A DNA stretch of 64,000 bases, from assembly GCA_964019425.1 (NCBI GenBank), contig OZ025817.1, positions 744,001 to 808,000 of the forward strand, given 5' to 3'. This DNA is from Flectonema sp. DT1601. Lineage: Eukaryota; Euglenozoa; Diplonemea; Diplonemida; Diplonemidae. Within the stretch, counting starts at the first letter, position 1. Every line of letters begins with the position of its first letter. Of this stretch, positions 59,881 to 64,000 are shown one piece after another. The notes under the pieces are model-generated. The model was not told where the DNA came from and did no database searches. It saw nothing but the letters and a program-made list of their open reading frames with translations. The position numbers and the translations under genes are program-made.

Positions 59881-61469
59881 AAAATAAATAAAAAGAATTT
59901 AAAAAAAAAAAAAAAAAAGAATAAACAATGTTATCATTGCTTTTTTTATCGTTCGACTTTGTCGACTAATTTCTATTTTCAGTTTTTTTCTTTAAAAAAT
60001 AAATAAAAAGAATTTAAAATAAAAAAAAAGAATAAACAATGTTATCATTGCTTTTTTTATCGTTCGACTTTGTCGACTAATTTCTATTTTCAGTTTTTTT
60101 CTTTAAAAAATAAATAAAAAGAATTTAAAATAAAAAAAAAGAATAAACAATGTTATCATTGTTTTCTTATCGATCGACTATGTCGATTACTTTCTATTTT
60201 CCGTCCTGGTCAAGACGCTAAACTGATTGTTTTTTTTTTTTCAAAATTAATAAAAAAGAATAAAAAAAAAAAAAATAAAAAAAAGAATAAACAATGTTAT
60301 CATTGTTTTTTTTCATCGTTCGACTTTGTCGACTAATTTCTATTTTCCGTTTTTTTTCTTTAAAAAATAAATAAAAAGAATTTAAAATAAAAAAAAAGAA
60401 TAAACAATGTTATCATTGTTTTTTTTATCGATCGACTATGTCGATCACTTTCTATTTTCCGTCCTGGTCAAGACGCTAAACTGATTGTTTTTTTTTATAA
60501 ATAAAAAGAAATAAAAAAAAAAAAAAAAAGAATAAACAATGTTATCATTGTTTTTTTATCGTTCGACTTTGTCGACTAATTTCTATTTTCAGTTTTTTTT
60601 CTTTAAAAAATAAATAAAAAGAATTTAAAATAAAAAAAAAGAATAAACAATGTTATCATTGTTTTCTTATCGATCGACTATGTCGATTACTTTCTATTTT
60701 CCGTCCTGGTCAAGACGCTAAACTGATTGTTTTTTTTTTTCAAAATTAATAAAAAAGAATAAAAAAAAAAAAAATAAAAAAAAGAATAAACAATGTTATC
60801 ATTGTTTTTTTTCATCGTTCGACTTTGTCGACTAATTTCTATTTTCCGTTTTTTTTTTTCTTTAAAAAATAAATAAAAAGAATTTAAAATAAAAAAAAAG
60901 AATAAACAATGTTATCATTGTTTTTTTATCGATCGACTATGTCGATCACTTTCTATTTTCCGTCCTGGTCAAGACGCTAAACTGATTGTTTTTTTTTATA
61001 AATAAAAAGAAATAAAAAAAAAAAAAAAAAGAATAAACAATGTTATCATTGTTTTTTTATCGTTCGACTTTGTCGACTAATTTCTATTTTCCGTTTTTTT
61101 TCCTTTAAAAAATAAATAAAAAGAATTTAAAAAAAAAGAATAAACAATGTTATCATTGTTTTTTTTTATCGTTCGACTTTGTCGACTAATTTCTATTTTC
61201 CGTCCTGGTCAAGACGCTAAACTGATTGTTTTTTTTTTTCAAAATTAATAAAAAAAAATATAAAAAAAAAAATAAAAAAAAGAATAAACAATGTTATCAT
61301 TGTTTTTTTTTTTATCGGACTAATTTCTATTTTCCGTTTCTTTTCTTTAAAAAATAAATAAAAAGAATTTAAAATAAAAAAAAAGAATAAACAATGTTAT
61401 CATTGTTTTTTTTATCGTTCGACTTTGTCGACTAATTTCTATTTTCAGTTTTTTTCTTTAAAAAATAAA
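59881..61469 (+). repeat. Satellite array, + orientation
   Basis: About a dozen monomers. A ~620-bp stretch appears twice (from about 60000 and from about 60600) with almost no change, showing recent larger-scale duplication inside the array. AAAAATAAA (61461-61469) is the left target duplication of the next element. Confidence 0.9.
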
Positions 61470-61580
61470 GGGAAAACCCCTAATTCCACAAAAATAGTTT
61501 GCGAAATCGCCAACTCATCACAAAAATTTTAACCGCTCGAAACAACCCAACATGACGGGAAACTTTTCAGAATTTTCGGA

Positions 61581-61652
61581 GCTCCGGTGGTTTATTGGTT
61601 ATGACCGCCGAATCATGACCCGGAGGTCTCGGGTTCGAACCCCGTGACATCC
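61581..61652 (+). pseudogene. tRNA-Met-like relic (element 2)
   Basis: A box TGGTTTATTGG (61588-61598), CAT at the anticodon position, B box GGTTCGAACCC (61632-61642) and T7 from 61653. The anticodon-stem and acceptor mispairs are the same as in element 1, so the sequence was already broken when the element amplified. Confidence 0.7.
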
Positions 61653-61897
61653 TTTTTTTCTCTTTTTCGTAATGACGGAAAATGTGACCAAAACATAGTC
61701 AAAGGGCGGATTCATCACCCACTGGTCGAGTTGAGACATATTCCCGTTGCAATAAATCACCAAGCCCCCTCCCGTGTGATCGATCACTTTAAAATGTTAC
61801 TGTGCAGTTCACCAGTGAGACTAAGACCTCCAACCAAAATTCACCAGACTTCAAGCAGCATTCCAAATTAGGTAATTTTTGTCAGACACATTCTGAC

Positions 61898-62008
61898 CAT
61901 CGAGAACAGAAATTCTCACGTTAGTAAAAGCTTGACCTTTAGAAATGTGATCCTCATCATCGATTTAGGTTCGTGACTTAGAAGCCTTAGTCAATCAATG
62001 TGGCCCTC
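61898..62008 (+). pseudogene. 28S rRNA fragment 2 in element 2
   Basis: Starts GAGAACAGAAATTCTC as in element 1, but lacks the GGCTTAAC bases present there, so it is slightly shorter. Confidence 0.55.
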
Positions 62009-62340
62009 CTCCCAGCCAAACTCCCCACCTGACTGGTGTCTATAAACGAGGGGTCGAGCCGAAGCCCGTTTGTCGCTGGAATCGGAAAAGCTACGAGTCC
62101 GAAAGGACCCTAACCTCCGAAGAGGCAGCTGCCGTTCCCCCATCATTGGATAATAGTAAAGCGACGATAAGAGTTGGTAAACCTCCCACCTATAACTACA
62201 CCCGACTAGAGTCAAACTCAACAGGGTCTTCTTTCCCCGCTGACAGTTTCAAGTCCGTTCCCTTGACTGCTGTTTCGCCAGATAGTAGGTAGGGACAGAA
62301 GGAATCTCATTAGTCCATTCATGCGCGTCTTTAATTAGAA

Positions 62341-62371
<31 letters not shown>
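62009..62371 (-). pseudogene. 28S rRNA fragment 1 in element 2
   Basis: The reverse complement of the element 1 fragment with a few dozen differences, including loss of part of the GCAGTGACATAGGGGGTG block. It ends at the same TGACTCTCTTAAGG side. Confidence 0.85.
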
Positions 62372-62372
<1 letters not shown>

Positions 62373-62465
62373 CAGTTGCAAATTTGTTTTTTCAGGTTGG
62401 ACTTTGTACGGAACGGGCGGGCTTTTATTAGGGGCTCCCCCCCTTGGGGGGGGTTGGGGGGGGGG

Positions 62466-62817
62466 GGTTGTATGTTCGATTTTGTAAAAATTACAACTGT
62501 GTTGTATCATAAAAACATAAAGATAATTTAACATTAGTTTTAAATACAGTGACTAAGGGTGATGCGCAACTTAGCATATTAAAGTAACTATAGGTTTCGA
62601 GAGTAATCCATATACCTCTTACCTCTATTCTCTCTCATCAGTATGGTGTAGAAGTAAGTCAGTCAAATGTTGAGACTGAGTCATTCCAGTTTGCAGGACT
62701 GGAATGTAGTTACTTTGTGTTTCATGTTCATAAATAAAAAAAACATATTTTTTGCTGTTACTAGTTCGTAGCTCACTACTAGTGGAGCACTTTTCTACAA
62801 TAAATGTAGAAAGTGTT
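62466..62817. other. Captured DNA unique to element 2
   Basis: Bounded by G runs. The first ~160 bases match 6575-6740. On the minus strand the remainder is open (TLSTFIVEKCSTSSELRTSN, ETQSNYIPVLQTGMTQSQHL) up to a GTAAGAGG donor-like site, as if an exon end plus intron start of a host gene had been captured. The parent gene was not recognised. Confidence 0.5.
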
Positions 62818-63017
62818 TTGGGGGGGGGGGCTTGCGTCCCGCCAAGAATTTGGCGGACGCAAGCCACCCTTGCACTCTTCCCAGCTTGGTAGGCTAAAAA
62901 ACAAAAAACCCGCCGCAAGCCAAATTTTTGGGTCAAGTTCGAGTCCTGGTGGACAACTTTTTTTTGTAGGGAGTTGGCGATTTCGCAAACTATTTTTGTT
63001 GAATTAGAGGTTTTCCC

Positions 63018-64000
63018 AAAAATAAATAAAAAGATTTTAAAATAAAAAAAAAGAATAAACAATGTTATCATTGTTTTTTTTATCGATCGACTATGTCGAT
63101 TACTTTCTATTTTCCGTCCTGGTCAAGATGCTAAACTGATTGTTTTTTTTTTTCAAGATTAATAAAAAAGAATATAAAAAAAAAAAATAAAAAAAGAATA
63201 AACAATGTTATCATTGTTTTTTTTATCGTTCGACTTTGTCGACTAATTTCTATTTTCAGTTTTTTTCTTTAAAAAATAAATAAAAAGAATTTAAAATAAA
63301 AAAAAAAGAATAAACAATGTTATCATTGTTTTCTTATCGATCGACTATGTCGATTACTTTCTATTTTCCGTCCTGGTCAAGACGCTAAACTGATTGTTTT
63401 TTTTTTTCAAAATTAATAAAAAAGAATAAAAAAAAAAAATAAAAAAAAGAATAAACAATGTTATCATTGTTTTTTTTCATCGTTCGACTCTGTCGACTAA
63501 TTTCTATTTTCCTTTTTTTTTCTTTAAAAAATAAATAAAAAGAATTTAAAATAAAAAAAAAGAATAAACAATGTTATCATTGTTTTTTTATCGATCGACT
63601 ATGTCGATCACTTTCTATTTTCCGTCCTGGTCAAGACGCTAAACTGATTGTTTTTTTTTCAAAATTAATAAAAAAGAATTTAAAAAAAATAAAAAAAAAA
63701 GAATAAACAATGTTATCATTGTTTTTTTTTTTTTATCGTTCGACTTTGTTGACTAATTTCTATTTTCCGTTTTTTTTTCTTTTTAAAAAATAAATAAAAA
63801 GAATTTAAAAAAAAAAAAAAAAAGAATAAACAATGTTATCATTGTTTTTTTTATCGATCGACTATGTCGATTACTTTCTATTTTCCGTCCTGGTCAAGAC
63901 GCTAAACTGATTGTTTTTTTTTCAAAATTAATAAAAAAGAATTTAAAAAAAATAAAAAAAAAAGAATAAACAATGTTATCATTGTTTTTTTTTTTTTATC
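63018..64000 (+). repeat. Satellite array, + orientation, running off the window
   Basis: About eight monomers in A/B alternation continue the array interrupted by element 2. The array is not finished at position 64000. Confidence 0.9.

Larger units (their letters stand above)
61470..63017 (-). mobile_element. Non-autonomous MULE-type element 2, inverted relative to element 1, with extra captured DNA
   Basis: The same ~46-bp inverted ends as element 1 and a perfect 9-base duplication AAAAATAAA (61461-61469, 63018-63026). Contents on the plus strand: tRNA-like relic, 28S piece 2, 28S piece 1 (reverse), GC-rich runs, about 350 bases absent from element 1 (62466-62817), and the B-box-like end (AGTTCGAGTCC at 62936). 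The extra DNA includes the 6575-6740 relative. It is 1,548 bases against 1,215. Confidence 0.85.

Noticed and set aside
61581-61652. Functional tRNA-Met
   Set aside because: A and B boxes are intact but the anticodon stem and acceptor stem do not pair, and both copies share these faults.

Overview
The window looks like nuclear DNA of a euglenozoan protist, most likely a diplonemid. The strongest clue is a 38-base sequence at 57336-57373 that ends in AGTTTCTGTACTTTATTG. This is the 3' core of the spliced leader (SL) that kinetoplastids and diplonemids trans-splice onto every mRNA, and the 5' part matches the Diplonema leader as I remember it, with about one difference. Other clues agree: every host gene recognised in the first 36 kb lies on the minus strand, almost every start codon has a pyrimidine-rich AG acceptor a few to a few tens of bases upstream, cis-introns are few and short with a nearly invariant GTATGT donor, and one gene encodes a flagellar-type RIIa (ropporin/RSP11-like) protein. 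The DNA is AT-rich with very long A and T homopolymers.

Region 1 (1-36044) is a head-to-tail gene cluster on the minus strand. Read in transcription order from the right it holds: a single-pass membrane protein with a C2-like region; coatomer epsilon (three exons); a basic coiled-coil protein; two tandem, nearly identical NmrA-like NAD(P)-binding proteins; a giant 3,896-residue WD40 plus coiled-coil protein (three exons); a lysine-rich basic protein (two exons); a TRAPPC8/Trs85-like protein (five exons) whose last exon adds a 501-residue acidic/Gln-rich tail with NPF and DPF endocytic motifs; a PPR protein; the RIIa protein; and a degenerate acyl-CoA-synthetase-like protein with an NTF2/SnoaL-like N-terminus. 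COPE and TRAPPC8 both serve early secretory traffic; otherwise the neighbours share no obvious pathway, as expected in a polycistronic cluster.

Region 2 (36045-64000) has no ordinary host gene I can recognise. It is built on a satellite of two alternating monomers (about 130-145 and 110-115 bp), each with short dyads, in + orientation except for an inverted block at 50725-54560. Into or beside the satellite are inserted: a complete-looking Mutator-like transposon (MULE, 40967-45768) with imperfect inverted ends, a 9-bp target duplication and a three-exon transposase; two non-autonomous elements (55840-57054, 61470-63017), also with 9-bp duplications, that carry rearranged 28S rRNA fragments and a tRNA-Met-like relic; several truncated copies of one LINE family; a small retroposed sequence with a 15-bp duplication; a MITE-like element; and the SL-tagged sequence itself.

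Exon boundaries were worked out by hand from reading frame, GT/AG ends and family resemblance. Family calls are from memory of conserved motifs, not from a database search.
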